DNA of 64,000 nucleotides from Adiantum capillus-veneris (GCA_014529385.2 CM043949.1:112983977-113047976); one strand, 5' to 3'. Positions 32,801 to 43,573 are shown, numbered from the stretch's first letter. Translations and numbers: made by a program. The notes: generated from the letters alone by a model not told the origin.

Positions 32801-35062
32801 TTGCTCAACAGGTGGAGTAGGCATCAATACAGGAGCTCGAGGCGCATCCGTCGAGGCTACAGGTGGTCTATTTGCCATCATACGTTTGATCATTAAACAA
32901 TCCTTAGCTTGGTGACCATACCTACCACATGCGTTGCAAGTTCCATTAAATTTTACTCTAAACGTAGGGCACTCACTAGTGCTATGTGGACCTAAGCAAA
33001 TGGAACACCATTGTTGCTCCCTTCTTGGATACATGTGACTATTTTGAGGGGGTCGATTATCCTTAAGAGACTCTTGGATTGCCTTGGTGAGGTCTGTCAA
33101 GAATGTCTCAAATACCTTTGGCTCATTGGCAATGGGCTTTGCAGTCATGGGTTCATACTCAATGGCTTGTGAGCTAGTGGATCTCGTGTCAGTAGACACC
33201 CTCATGCCTGCTATCATCAAGTTGTCCTCTAATTGGATTGCATTGGCAGTGACATCTTCCCAGGTTGTGATACCTCTAATCACTAGTCCATTATAGATTC
33301 CTTCATTCCTCAACCCTCGAATGAATCGATCAAGCAGTTGGTTATTGTTGAAGCGCTCATTTACAGGGCAACGAGAGTTTAAGTGCTTTAGACGACTAAT
33401 GAAGTCCCTTACTGACTCTCCTTCCTTACGTTCGGCCTTCTGTAGCTGAGATGCTACACCCCAAAGCACACCTTCTCGTATGTACTCCTTTAGAAACAAC
33501 CTTCGAAGGGTAGGGTAGATTGTTTTCTCGTCCACCCTTAGGGTCCTATACCAATCTCCAGCCTTCCCACTTAATGTCAAGCTTAAGGCATTGCACTTAT
33601 GTAGTTCGTTGCGTTCCCCTAAGGAATCACATACTTGTTCAAACACTTCAATGTGTTTCCTAGCATCTTCGTCCCCATTGAATTTTTGCGTGAGTTTGGC
33701 AATTTGTACTGCCTTACTTCTAGGCTCTCTATCAGATGCATGACGCATATTTTCCGCGATAGATCGACCTATGGTTTGAGCAAACGCTGCCAAGTCACCT
33801 ATGTGAGGAGGCAGGGCCGGTGGAGGTACTCTTGGAATCATATGTGGGAGAGGAACGGGTACCGGTCTTGGCATATGTGTGGATGATGCAGGATATGGAA
33901 CATAACCGGGAATAGGTCCACTCGGATAAGAGCTAGGGAGCGGCACTCGAGGAGCATAAGCAAGTGGTACAATTGGAGGTGTGGGGGCCATGTGTGCATA
34001 AGGGGCTAGAGGCACATATGGTGGAGGCCCCATATTAGGTACTACGACACTAGGTAGTGGCACTGCGCTAACCGTAGATGTCATCGGTACATTCTCTGTC
34101 AGGCTTATCCCTGGAGTGAGCACTGTGTTTTCCTTAATAGAGGGTTGAGCCAAGTTAGGGAAGCTAAAGTTTTCGCTCGGAGGCTCAGATTGCATAGAGA
34201 CCCCAGGTGAAATGACGTAAGATGGGTCCATGGGGCTCATTAGAGGAGTCTCCATTTGTGATAGAGTAGGCTGTTGAGCCTTGCTCGTATCCAGAAATCT
34301 CATGGGGCCAGTTGAGAGTATATTTACCCCTCGGTTTTGCCTTTCTGATTGAATAATGCCATGGATAACATTACAGATCATTTTCTGTTGATCTTCGATG
34401 CTCGTGGCACTAGAGGTGGATTGTACAATCTCTATCCATCCTACATGGTAGGCGTGGCCAGAGTGTAGATCCGTCAACACCTCAGTGTGGAGGTCGTATG
34501 TCCAATGATCATTAATGAACAATCCTTCTAGAGTCGACGTGTTAATGGTTTCTTGTGAGGTAGAAGCAATGTTGCTCCCCGTGGTTTTACTTGTCACCAA
34601 TGGTACTCTAGAGGGAACTTCTGAAGGAGGCAGCTCAACAGGGCCTTCTTGGTAAGAAGTTGGTAGGATATCCACATGGACACTCTTTGGGGGTGTGGGG
34701 TCCACGTGCGATGTGAAAGGAGATTCCACTTCCCCACCCCCTTCGTGTGCTTCATCTGCATCAGGTTCCGAGCGAGTAGCTCTACCTAATGTTTCCATGA
34801 AACGGCTAAACATACTAGTACTAGGCTGTGGAGCTTCGGGAGGTGCATGGCCTTCTCTCTCAGTGTTTTGGGTAGGGTATGCTTCCATGATTTCTGAGTC
34901 GGAGGAGGAATCACTAGCGGCTATTTTAGGGTCTTGGGTGGTGCTACCTTGTGTCCCCGCTGAGGGTCTAGAGCTTATCGTGGATGGGTAATGGGTGTCC
35001 GTATGAACAGAGGCACCCTCAATATGCTCTTGTTCTAGCACCCGCCCAGAGCGTAAGTGCAT
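29882..35062 (-). CDS. Large Gag-protease polyprotein (1726 aa), intact
   Basis: The ATG at 35062 opens MHLRSGRVL, a start typical of plant gypsy Gag. A long Pro/Ser/Thr-rich N-terminal part (about 1-440) is followed by a retrotransposon-gag core (about 445-620; AGDWYRTL, YIREGVLWGVASQLQKAERK). Four zinc knuckles lie near residues 686, 708, 861 and 896. One is classic CX2CX4HX4C (CNACGRYGHQAKDC). Three are CX2CX3HX4C (CSICLGPHSTSEC, CYECGGPHRVAEC, CNRCGIDHLIAQC). A Lys-rich region follows. A retropepsin near residue 1297 has ILDGGAGVSIV (Gly replacing Ser/Thr after the catalytic Asp), with MILGRPFM and HDWSKN further on. The C-terminal 210 residues repeat W[VI]PK four times (near 1516, 1550, 1569, 1614) and match nothing I know. 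The frame ends before any reverse transcriptase. At 1726 residues it is far longer than an ordinary Gag-protease. An uninterrupted frame of this size fits recent activity. Confidence 0.93.
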   Translation of the reverse strand: MHLRSGRVLEQEHIEGASVHTDTHYPSTISSRPSAGTQGSTTQDPKIAASDSSSDSEIMEAYPTQNTEREGHAPPEAPQPSTSMFSRFMETLGRATRSEPDADEAHEGGGEVESPFTSHVDPTPPKSVHVDILPTSYQEGPVELPPSEVPSRVPLVTSKTTGSNIASTSQETINTSTLEGLFINDHWTYDLHTEVLTDLHSGHAYHVGWIEIVQSTSSATSIEDQQKMICNVIHGIIQSERQNRGVNILSTGPMRFLDTSKAQQPTLSQMETPLMSPMDPSYVISPGVSMQSEPPSENFSFPNLAQPSIKENTVLTPGISLTENVPMTSTVSAVPLPSVVVPNMGPPPYVPLAPYAHMAPTPPIVPLAYAPRVPLPSSYPSGPIPGYVPYPASSTHMPRPVPVPLPHMIPRVPPPALPPHIGDLAAFAQTIGRSIAENMRHASDREPRSKAVQIAKLTQKFNGDEDARKHIEVFEQVCDSLGERNELHKCNALSLTLSGKAGDWYRTLRVDEKTIYPTLRRLFLKEYIREGVLWGVASQLQKAERKEGESVRDFISRLKHLNSRCPVNERFNNNQLLDRFIRGLRNEGIYNGLVIRGITTWEDVTANAIQLEDNLMIAGMRVSTDTRSTSSQAIEYEPMTAKPIANEPKVFETFLTDLTKAIQESLKDNRPPQNSHMYPRREQQWCSICLGPHSTSECPTFRVKFNGTCNACGRYGHQAKDCLMIKRMMANRPPVASTDAPRAPVLMPTPPVEQLPQHMVPRSQNVVQATPLPPPVLGPQPPHPRVAPMNQVGCEPSNAYADGCEEEIDTSIAYGLDTLEECSIYYMEDCWGQVKPVYQAAALAPRGQNINTQARRPPLQCYECGGPHRVAECPIRLQKNAAQMQMNQGSTSAMPILTCNRCGIDHLIAQCPYNPNAPKITPLNLVEIASVTSPIPPVAPAYAITRSMLQGPGHILEERDTASIIQAKKKKTRRKKSQNTENSKPSSKTNIGTGDDPVYMNDLEDDSDLVETMETRTNTTKGKTDKENRNMEPNENRMRENHKEPLKTPQVFPNPIQDPQDKPQGQKVKNRKKKIGTYPNPVDEIKQVKHLRGLVEETQRKLEPEPMQVKIHDTVFPTQVHPPHMNHRPLAISSIIQEGSEDRTSESEHTPFLLERMFNEGIPDPIEEYEIPSSPVPSQGPTPCKTPMNVAKLVDFMSSEVRTTIIAKLYGDPELFLALRAFLNGELRTGLPQFAQPNRPDSIMIDEENHVQSLDLDGHESVIEVPINELGQYFEGDESNATLPITTKGLTIKGILDGGAGVSIVTKDCWESMGKPRLSVTNIVVKMANGTIAKPMGMLKDLKIKVLGHKVRHTFIVMDFSKHLMSYEMILGRPFMREAQMVHDWSKNHVYLQFQDSVLRVDLVTGKVHPLGSKTIIDHRSDTTVHSAPLQYCYTCKKDTDIGQDSPYMDVLPGMTESDNVDWVHLASTIDTWGNRGTTWVTPEGDEMPIPLNMLQAIHIASDKTHPNVTKKTYKWVPKASLATIASAKKQKPCKKRTTRSKKSKKMLRWIPKRLLEAQGYYQGNDQIWVPKRRLCSYLSPDPSEPNPVAPKQIENRGKKKITECYTPAPELVWVPKKERFVPPSSGRGESHEDSSSSCNTSIEVKASTPPPSIVVDLHEATKESTPPSVQESPDEPLQVRSWESTLPPLQLDKAPRVIENYWQKSSPITNWNNWFQRVTSSFQTV

Positions 35063-35446
35063 GTGCTTTTGATACCCTAAGGTGTCAAAAAGCTGCTCTA
35101 GGAGGCCTTGTGACTAGTTTTTAGCGTGTTTTTTGTTTGTTTTTTTGCTAGATTTTTTAGAGCGTGTCGTGGAATGGGCCGTGTGATAGCTCGAAACGAG
35201 CGTATCGGTCAGAGGGTCGTGCCGTGCTTTACAGCCCTCCGTTTGGTCACTCTATGCCCTCGGAATCCCTAAAACTGTCAATTTCCAGTAGGGAACTAGG
35301 CCCAAACTAGAAAGTCTAAGGGTGCAAGTGGGAAGAGAAAGGAGGAGAGTGGAGGACTTGTCCCACATGCTCTCATTCTCTCTTGAGGGAGTAGGGTATA
35401 TATATAAGAGTGAGTCTAGTATATATCATAAGACTGAGGACTGAGG

Positions 35447-35477
35447 CCTAGGCCTGGGCCTGGGCCTGGGCCTGGGC
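35447..35477 (-). repeat. Short cctggg tandem repeat in the leader
   Basis: The unit 'cctggg' (plus strand) is repeated about five times within the untranslated leader of the retrotransposon. Confidence 0.85.
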
Positions 35478-35639
35478 TAATGATCCCGATCCCGATCTAT
35501 CTTTTATACAAACCAAACCGTCCGTTTTAAGAGTCACGTTTTTTATTTTCGAAAAATATCGCCACCCACTCGCTCGCGTTTTTAATTTCCGATTTTTTTT
35601 CCTCTTTTTTTTTTTCAATTTTTTTTTTTTTTTTTGTTG

Positions 35640-35875
35640 ATGCAGAAAAACGCAGAAATTGTCCAAAATGCAGAAAAACGCAGAAATTGCAGAAATTGCA
35701 GAAAATGCAGAAAAAACGCAGAAATTGCAGCAAACTGACAGAAATGCAGAAAATGGCAGAAATTGAAAACGCCGAACTTGAAAATGCAGAAATTGCAGAA
35801 ATTGAAAAAACGCAGACAATAGCAGAAATTGAAACTTGACAGCAATTGCAGAAAACGCAAAAACAGAAATCTTCC
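35640..35875 (-). repeat. Degenerate 'gcagaaattgcagaaa' repeat in the leader
   Basis: On the plus strand, words such as gcagaaattgc, gcagaaaatgc and gcagaaaaacgc alternate for about 235 bases between the primer site and the Gag start. It creates phenylalanine-rich chance frames on the minus strand. A role in packaging or RNA structure is possible but not shown. Confidence 0.85.
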
Positions 35876-35959
35876 ACACACTCCTTTCCTGCCTTTCCTA
35901 TGATAGAAATTGCACCACAAGGAAGCGTAAAGTGCTAACCGAGCTTAGTGTAGGGCATA

Positions 35960-35977
35960 TCCCCGGCAGCGGCGCCA
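35960..35977 (-). promoter_or_regulatory. Primer-binding site, tRNA-Asp type
   Basis: Minus-strand TGGCGCCGCTGCCGGGGA lies four bases inside the 5' LTR. It is complementary to the 3' end of plant tRNA-Asp(GUC) with one mismatch, judged from memory of that tRNA. This primer is known for Athila/Tat-group gypsy elements and differs from the initiator-Met site used by gypsy family 2 at 49919. Confidence 0.85.
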
Positions 35978-35981
35978 AAAA

Positions 35982-36232
35982 TGTGCGCTCCTTGCCGCAC
36001 TGTCGAAGCAAGGGACTTGCCAATACACCGTATGCGAGCCACAAACGGCTCCAAGCACACAACAAGCTTAAACTAGCAAGCTCAAGAAAACAAAGGGTGT
36101 GTCACTCACCGCTCTACGCTCGCCTTCGTGGTGGATTCCTCGCCGCGATGAAGAAGAAGCTACAGTCGTGCCGCGCTCAACCGCTTCGCCGCCGTCGTGC
36201 CTTCGTAATGCTCGATCGCACACACACTCTCC

Positions 36233-36266
<34 letters not shown>

Positions 36267-36562
36267 AGGAGGTGAAGAAGAAGAAGAAGATGGAGATGGA
36301 GCAAGAGCACTCTTCAATTGCACAAATGAGAGAATGAGTAAAAATTAGGTTTAGTTGGCTTTTATAGGAGCTCACCCCATTCACACTTGGGCGCCCATGC
36401 TTAACCAACTAATCCCTTGAATGTCCAAGTTAAAGTGCGCCTCTCATCGGCGATCACTCTACCTTTCCCTATTGGTCCGACAAGCCCGGTACCTGACTCT
36501 ACCAAATACATAATACACGTCCGTCGTAGGTGATCGGTGTCCGTGTGCCGTGAGGGTTAACA
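35982..36562 (-). repeat. 5' LTR of the retrotransposon
   Basis: Read on the minus strand it starts TGTTAACCCTCACGG and ends GAGCGCACA. It contains a promoter-like TATAAAAG (36359-36366) and a small CT/CA microsatellite (about 36230-36267). It is 581 bp. Confidence 0.97.
36359..36366 (-). promoter_or_regulatory. LTR TATA box
   Basis: TATAAAAG on the minus strand inside the 5' LTR. The RNA start would be about 25-30 bases further, near 36330-36335. The same box is in the 3' LTR at 27627-27634. Confidence 0.7.
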
Positions 36563-36567
36563 CTAAG

Positions 36568-38140
36568 CTACTATCACATCTATCAAATGGATTTGACACA
36601 TAAGTGGATTTGACACATTTAGACACATGCAACAGGTGACATGAAATTCAAAGGGATTAATGAACTAGTGGACAAGTGTGTGTTGATGATCTAAGGTTCC
36701 CACCATGTTCATGTGTTGAACACCATAGAAATAGTGAACGAACGAGCCTAAAATTTTCTCTTGACAAACTCAACGAGAAGAAGTTTACATGCTCGAGAAA
36801 ATGATTTTTCCTGAGCACTTGGTGGAAAAAGGATATTCCGAAAAATAGTGCTCGTTGTAAATTGTGTGTCGTCTTAATAGTGTGCTAGTTTCAATGTAAA
36901 AAATTCCGCTGGAGGGCACGATAGTATTTGGGAAAAAGGAGAAACGTTGCCCTCGAATAGACAAAAAATAGTGTTGAAATTTTGTAAAGTAGCCTATTTT
37001 TCTAAATTCCTCTCTAGTGTCCGGGGAAAATGTGTCTCATCTTAATAGCGTGCCGTTTTCAATTTTGAAAGTGCCGATTGAGGGCATAGAAAAAGGAGAA
37101 ATGTCGCCCCAAAAAAGACAAAAATTGCGTACAAATTTAAAAAAATAGCATAATTTTTTGAAGTTCCTCTTGAAATATGTTCCTCGGGTTAACACCATGC
37201 CGTTTTGAATGTCAAAAATGTCGAGAAATTTTAAAGACTAGGCTAAATTTTTGATGGGTTTTTAAACTATCTTTCTCTTTTTTAGGGTTGAGAGTATTTT
37301 CAAAATTGAATACGACATGGTATTAGGTCGAGACAGATTTCTCCTTGACAAACTTTTTCGAGAGAAAATTTTGGAAAAGTAGGTCATCTTTTTTTGCCTT
37401 TTACACTTTTTTTCTCTCTTTTGAGGTTGACAATATTTTTGAACATTTTTCCGTAACACTGCCTACAGCGAAACACTTTCCCCCTTTTGAGACTCACAGC
37501 ATTTTCAAAATTGGAAACGGTATGCAGTGTTCGGGGAAAAACATGTTCCCAAAGATGCAAAATGCCTTTCCTTATGTTTGCCAAGAGGAAAATTTAGAAA
37601 ATTAGCTTACTTTTTTAGGTTTTTACACTATGTTTCTCTATTTTGGGGCGGGATTTCTCCTTTTCCTCTTGCGCTCAATCGACATTTTGGAAATTGTAGA
37701 GGTTGACATCATTTTCGAAATCGAAAACAACATTCAATATTCGAGAAAAAACATTTTCCCAAACATACAAAATGCCTTTCCTTATTTTTGCCAAGAGCAA
37801 AATTTAGAAAATTAGGTTACTTTTTTAGCTTTTTACATTATTTTTCTCTATTTTGGGGCGGAGTTTCTCCTTTTCTCCTTGAGCTCAACCGGCATTTTGG
37901 AAATTGAAGACGGCACGATATTAAGCTGAGGCACATTTTTCCGAGACACTGACGACATGTTATTAAATCGAGAGAAAGGAGATTGGCCTGTGGAAGGCCA
38001 TAGGGTTAAGTGTGCAAAGCTGTTGCAAAACTGAGGCCATTGGATTCTTTGGCTAGATGAGCGCCACATGGCAAGGTTCTTTATAAAATATCTTTGTTGT
38101 CCCTTTTGTTTCCTTAGATCACTTTCTTTGAGAGACACGT
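36568..38140. repeat. Degenerate satellite-like repeats
   Basis: Units of roughly 200-220 bases recur at about 37490-37690 and 37700-37910, sharing 'aaaatgcctttccttat', 'gccaagag', 'tttctctattttggggcgg' and 'tttctccttttc'. The part at 36860-37160 holds two copies of the spacer 'cttaatagcgtgccgttttcaat...gattgagggcat', which also occurs beside the RPA-like copies at 24530 and 24825. The phrase 'ttttcaaaatcgaaaacgacatggtaataagg' recurs at 39910 and 42833. No coding function is seen. Confidence 0.7.
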
Positions 38141-39170
38141 GTCCTTAAGGGATTCAAAAGTCTTGTGAATAGAAAGCTTAAACTAAGGCAGCATTTACTT
38201 TGTTTGCATGCTTGAAAATGACTTCTATACTTCTATATTATATATGAAGCAGCTTAAATTTTTTAAAGAAGGAGAGACCCTCCGTGTGTCACTCACTGCT
38301 TCATTCAAGAGAAAACCTTATAAGACCTCTATTTCAAAATGCAAAACTAAAAGCTAGGAAGATTTAAAATGCAAAAGTGAACATTGCAAAAAATGAAAAG
38401 ACTTTTGGGAATTGAAAATCAAAGGATTTCTACTTTACACAAAGTAACTGAACCATTTAAGTACACATAGCAAAAAGACTTTGAAAAATGTAACGTCAAA
38501 AGCCTTTCTACTTTACATAAAGTAAATAGTCCAGCTTAAGTGCACATAACCAAAAAAAAAAGACAATTGTTGTGCATATTTTATTGTTTTATGAGAACTT
38601 AATTTTCAAAGATAAAATTGCCTTTGTTTTTTCAAAGGGTTTTTTTAAAGATCAATATTGATATCTCTTAATAATTTGTGAAAGTGTATTTTCAAATAAA
38701 ATTTTTTGGCCAAAATCACAATAGTAAGTGAATGTATTTAAATCTCTCAAGCTTAGCCGAGCCTTGAGGTGTTGAAGATTACACATTTGTTCTCTCCCAG
38801 AGGCTACCAAGAACAAATTAGGTGTACTATACTAACAAACTTTTACTTACCGTACCTTGCCACAACGGCATCCGTGTATTTTGAAAACAAACAAGTGTAT
38901 TTTCAAAATTTTAAAGATAACTATAAAGAGACACTTCTATACCCTTTTTGAAAGTGCTTGAAAAATTGTTGGTATTGGGCACTTGTGTTGGTGTCCCTTC
39001 TCTCAATTTATCGGTTACTATAGTGAGTGCATGTATGTATGTACATGCACATGACAGAGACATTAACAAAACTCAAACATTGAGTATATTTTATAAAGAG
39101 AGGAGGGCTTGCCTGCTTATGACAAAGCTCGGACATCCATGGGGTAGATCTCGATGCAACTCAAGTATGT
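38141..39170. other. AT-rich, no gene seen
   Basis: A short duplication of 'tctactttacacaaagtaa...taagt(a/g)cacata' occurs at 38428-38470 and 38507-38550. No gene or known element is recognised. Confidence 0.4.
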
Positions 39171-39173
39171 AAC

Positions 39174-39174
<1 letters not shown>

Positions 39175-39226
<52 letters not shown>

Positions 39227-39379
39227 GACAAAGAGAGGAATTTTGTGGACAATCCACTATTAGATTTAGCAGGAGTACATCTTCTTGTGTAAATCAGCTT
39301 TTGGGATGGTAGATAGGTCAATTTCAACACGTGCATACATGCTTGTGTATTTGTGTATACGTGTGTGTGTGAGTGAGCG

Positions 39380-39440
<61 letters not shown>
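39175..39440. repeat. Two (GA)n tracts
   Basis: GA runs at 39175-39223 and 39381-39440. The second is the left breakpoint of the tandem 2.9-kb duplication. Confidence 0.95.
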
Positions 39441-39444
<4 letters not shown>

Positions 39445-40609
39445 AAAGGGCACTTATCAACGAGAAGAAGAGAGTAAAGAGAGGTTCCATGTATATGTAT
39501 GTGTGCATGTGAGTGTGTGTGGAGGGGGAGAGAGAGAGAGAAGAAGAAGAAAAAGAAGAGAATTTTAACGTCGTAGGAAACTATCCCAAGAGACCTTAGA
39601 GATCTAGCCGACGAGGAGAGTTGAACTCAAGACCTGTTATTCAAGAGGAAAATGGTATAACCTTTCTATCACCCAAGTGTGGTAGATTGGTTATGCCATT
39701 TCCCTCTTGGATAAATCTTTCCTCCCCCCTTACCTTCCAACAGGCCATCGTGAGTCCTCACCTTGTTATTTAATATTGGAAATGATGGCCACGATTTCAC
39801 TTTAAGTTCTCTACTTCACCATAAGCCACTGACACAAAGAGTTCTCAAAGCTCTAAGCCTTAAATAGGCTAGAAGTGCATTTTACAAAGACTCTCTCTCT
39901 TTTGAGGTTGACAGGGTTTTCAAAATCGAAAACGACATGGTAATAAGGAGACCCTACACAAAGGGGGGTAATTCATCACATGACAACTTTACCCATTCAA
40001 CCTCACAGCCACAACACGCACGTGCATTGTTAAGCAATTACTCGAGGTGGGGACGACTCACTGTTTTCTACATTGGGAATCTCAGTGATGATGAGACATA
40101 GACTCATAGTCTCTCGACCAAAGGGCTTAAACAAATGAAATGCACAAAGTTTTTCTAGTCGCTCTACAATGCTCCATCGACTGCTGAGCCTTCGCTTAGT
40201 AGACTGCCTTTAAGGCTCTGTTGCTTCGCATGCGCATGTAGTGAGAGAAGGCGGGTGGCACGCTGGCAGCCCTTGCGCACTTCGCCTAGTACAGTAGAGT
40301 CGAAATTTGCCTTTAAGGATCTCCTACTCTGCATGCGCATACCGTGAGAGAAGGCGGGTGGCCACTGGCGCCCCATCGCAGCATTGCTGTCGTAGACTAC
40401 TCCGCATGCCTTGCCTTACAGCCTTTAAGGCTCTCCAAATCCTCGCACGCCTCCAGCCTCCATGTGGACGCCATAAGAACTAAGATGGCTAAACGATCCC
40501 AACACTAAGGCCAATGCTTTAGCAGGCCAACAAGGTAAAGTTTTTACGGTGGCCTTAAGAAGGCAATATTTTTAGCTTTAATAACTTGTGTTTGTGTGTG
40601 TGTGTGTGC

Positions 40610-40656
<47 letters not shown>

Positions 40657-40697
40657 TTGGGGGGAGAGGGAGAGGATATTCTTTATAGATTAAATTG

Positions 40698-40734
<37 letters not shown>

Positions 40735-40846
40735 AAATTAGAATTTTGGAGTAAGTTGTGCTTAATAGTGCATTTCTTTTATAAAAAAATCTTAATTTAA
40801 ATAACATGTGCCTAAGAGTACACTTCATTTATAAGAAATTCTTAAT

Positions 40847-40901
<55 letters not shown>

Positions 40902-43526
40902 ATCACACAAAAATAGAAAAGGATATGATTGTTACCCTCTTTTCTTATATTGAATTAAATGTTGTAACAAAGATAAGAGTTTGTGCTAATGATTGTAATG
41001 CCTCACATTTGCACCAATATAAAGACACCTTTTAAAAACACTAAACTAGAGATAAAGTCATATTGTATCTAATCCAATGGTGATAAAAACACTAAAGTGC
41101 AAACAGAGGCATTTAATGCGATGGGGTGAAATTGTTGATGGTGAGAGGTTTGCATGTTTTCTCCAGCACTCTCTCTATGGACTTCTTGAGGCTAACAAGG
41201 TGAAGGTTCACGTTGATATTCCAAAATAACAAAATGACAAGGAGGTCAAGTAATATAATGCTATCAAATGAAGGGACTTAAAAAAAAAAAAACATAAACA
41301 CGAGGAAATTATATTAAGAAAGATCAAGAATTGATCAGGAATTACATCAAGAGTTAACCAAGCCCACCTCGGGATAACAAAATACAACGTGAAGGGACCT
41401 TTTGACAAACCCAAAACAAAAGAAAACTTCAATGCTTCCCATGAAAAGGTAGGTTCAATCCATATAAGAAATAATAAAATATTGAACCCTCTTCTTCTCT
41501 AAGGCTTGTTATTGAAAGCCAACAAACTAGTGATAAAATCGCTAAGCTTTCCTATTGTTTAACCTCAGTGGGGCCGAAAGATTACTTCTCAGCAAAGCCT
41601 TTGAACAGTTTAACAGGTGGTGTCTACCGAACTGTGATTCCAAGTTTGAGTGGAAAGCGTGGCAGTGACCCAAGAATAGACACTTCCTTAAACTACAAAC
41701 TAAGGAAGTGTACCTCTTTCTTATGTTTTTGAAGGATTGGTTCTCCCCGCCGAACAAGTAATGCATGTTTTCTCCACCACTCCTCTATGGCCTTCTTGAG
41801 GCCAACAAGGTGAAGGCTCACGTTGGTATTCCAAAATAATAAAATGACAAGGAGGTCAAGTAATATAATGCTATCAAATGAAGGGACCTTTGAAAAAAAA
41901 ACATAAACACTAGGAAATTATAGTAAGAAAGATCAGGAATTGATAAGGAATTACATCAAGAGGCAGCCAAGCTCGCCTAGGGATAACAAAAGACAACATG
42001 AAAGGACCTTTTGACAAAACCAAAACAAAAGAAACCTTCAATGCTTCCCATGAAAAGGTAGGTTCAATCTATATAGGAAATAATAAAATATTAAACCCTC
42101 TTCGTCTCTAAGGCTTTTTATTGAAAGCCAACAAACTAGTGATAAAATCACTAAGCTTTCCTATTGTTTAACCTCAGTGGGACCGAAAGATTACTGCTCA
42201 GCAAAGCCTTTGAACATTTGAACAGTTTAACGGGTGGTGTCTATCGAACTGTGATTCCAAGTTTAAGTGGAAAGCGTGGCAGTGGCCCAAGAACAAACAT
42301 TTCCTTAAACCACAAACTAAGGTGTACGTCTCCCTTATGTTTTTGAGAGAGAGAGAGATTAAAAGGGCACTTATTAACGAGAAGAAGAGAGTAGAGAGAG
42401 GTTCCATGTATATGTATATGTGCATGTGAGTGTGTGTGGAGGGGGAGAGAGAGAGAGAAGAAGAAGAAGAAGAGAATTTTAACGTCGTAGGAAACTATCC
42501 CAAGAGACCTTAGAGATCTAGCCGACGAGGAGAGTAAAACTCAAGATTTGTTATTCAAGAGGAAAATGGTATAACCTTTCTATCACCCAAGTGTGGTAGA
42601 TTGGTTATGCCATTTCCCTCTTGCATAAATGTTTCCTCCCCCCTTACCTTCCAACAGGCCATCGTGAGTCCTCACCTTGTTTTTTAATATTGGAAATGAT
42701 GGCCACGATTTCACTTTCAGTTCTCTACTTCACCATAAGCCAATGACACAAAGAGTCCTCAAAGCTCTAAGCCTTAAATAGGCTAGAAGTGCATTTTACA
42801 AAGACTCTCTCTCTTTTGAGGTTGACAGGGTTTTCAAAATCGAAAATGACATGGTAATAAGGAGACCCTACACAAAGGGGGGTAATTCATCACATGACAA
42901 TTTTACCCATTCAACCTCACAGCCACAACACACACGTGCATTGTTAAGCAATTACTCAAGGTGGAGACGACTCACTGTTTTCTACATTGGGAATCTCAGT
43001 GATGATGAGACATAGACTCATAGTCTCTCGACCAAAGGGCTTAAACAAATGAAATGCACAAAGTTTTTCTAGTCGCTCTCCAATGCTCCATCGATTGCTG
43101 AGCCTTCGCTTAGTAGACTGCCTTTAAGGCTCTGCTGCTTCGCATGCGCATGTAGTGAGAGAAGGCGGGTGGCAGGCTGGCAGCCCTTGCGCGCTTCGCC
43201 TAGTACAGTAGAGTCGAAGATTTCCTTTAAGGATCTCCTGCTTCGCATGCGCATACAGTGAGAGAAGGCGGGGGGCCACTGGCGCCCCATCGTAGCATCG
43301 CTGTCGTAGACTACTCCGCATGCCTTGCCTTACAGCCTTTAAGGCTCTCCAAATCCTCGCACGGCTCCAGCCTCCATGTGGATGCCATAAGAACTAAGAT
43401 GGCTAAACGATCCCAACACTAAGGCCAATGCTTTAGCAGGCCAACAAGGTAAAGTTTTTACGGTGGCCTTAAGAAGGCAATATTTTTAGCTTTAATAACT
43501 TGTGTTTGTGTGTGTGTGTGTGTGTG

Positions 43527-43573
<47 letters not shown>

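Larger units (their letters stand above)
27249..36567 (-). mobile_element. Complete gag-protease-only LTR retrotransposon with 5-bp target duplication
   Basis: The element spans 27254-36562 (9309 bp) and is transcribed on the minus strand. It is flanked by ctaag at 27249-27253 and 36563-36567. LTRs are 581 bp (5', 35982-36562) and 577 bp (3', 27254-27830). I see one substitution (C/T) and a 4-bp change in a CA microsatellite between them, so insertion was recent. In transcription order it has the 5' LTR, a tRNA-Asp-type primer site, a 0.9-kb leader, a 1726-codon Gag-protease ORF, a second polypurine-like motif, a 140-codon ORF of unknown function, a 1.3-kb non-coding stretch, a polypurine tract and the 3' LTR. 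No reverse transcriptase, RNase H or integrase is present. It resembles the TR-GAG class of non-autonomous gypsy derivatives and must depend on a partner for reverse transcription and integration (inference). Confidence 0.96.

Noticed and set aside
35448..35920. Phenylalanine-rich frames of up to 143 codons
   Set aside because: Three frames are open together across the repeated leader of the retrotransposon. They are products of the simple repeat, not genes.
40190..43290. CRISPR-like arrays from regularly spaced repeats
   Set aside because: The repeats are direct tandem duplications of plant DNA with no short palindromic repeats or unique spacers, and the genome is eukaryotic.
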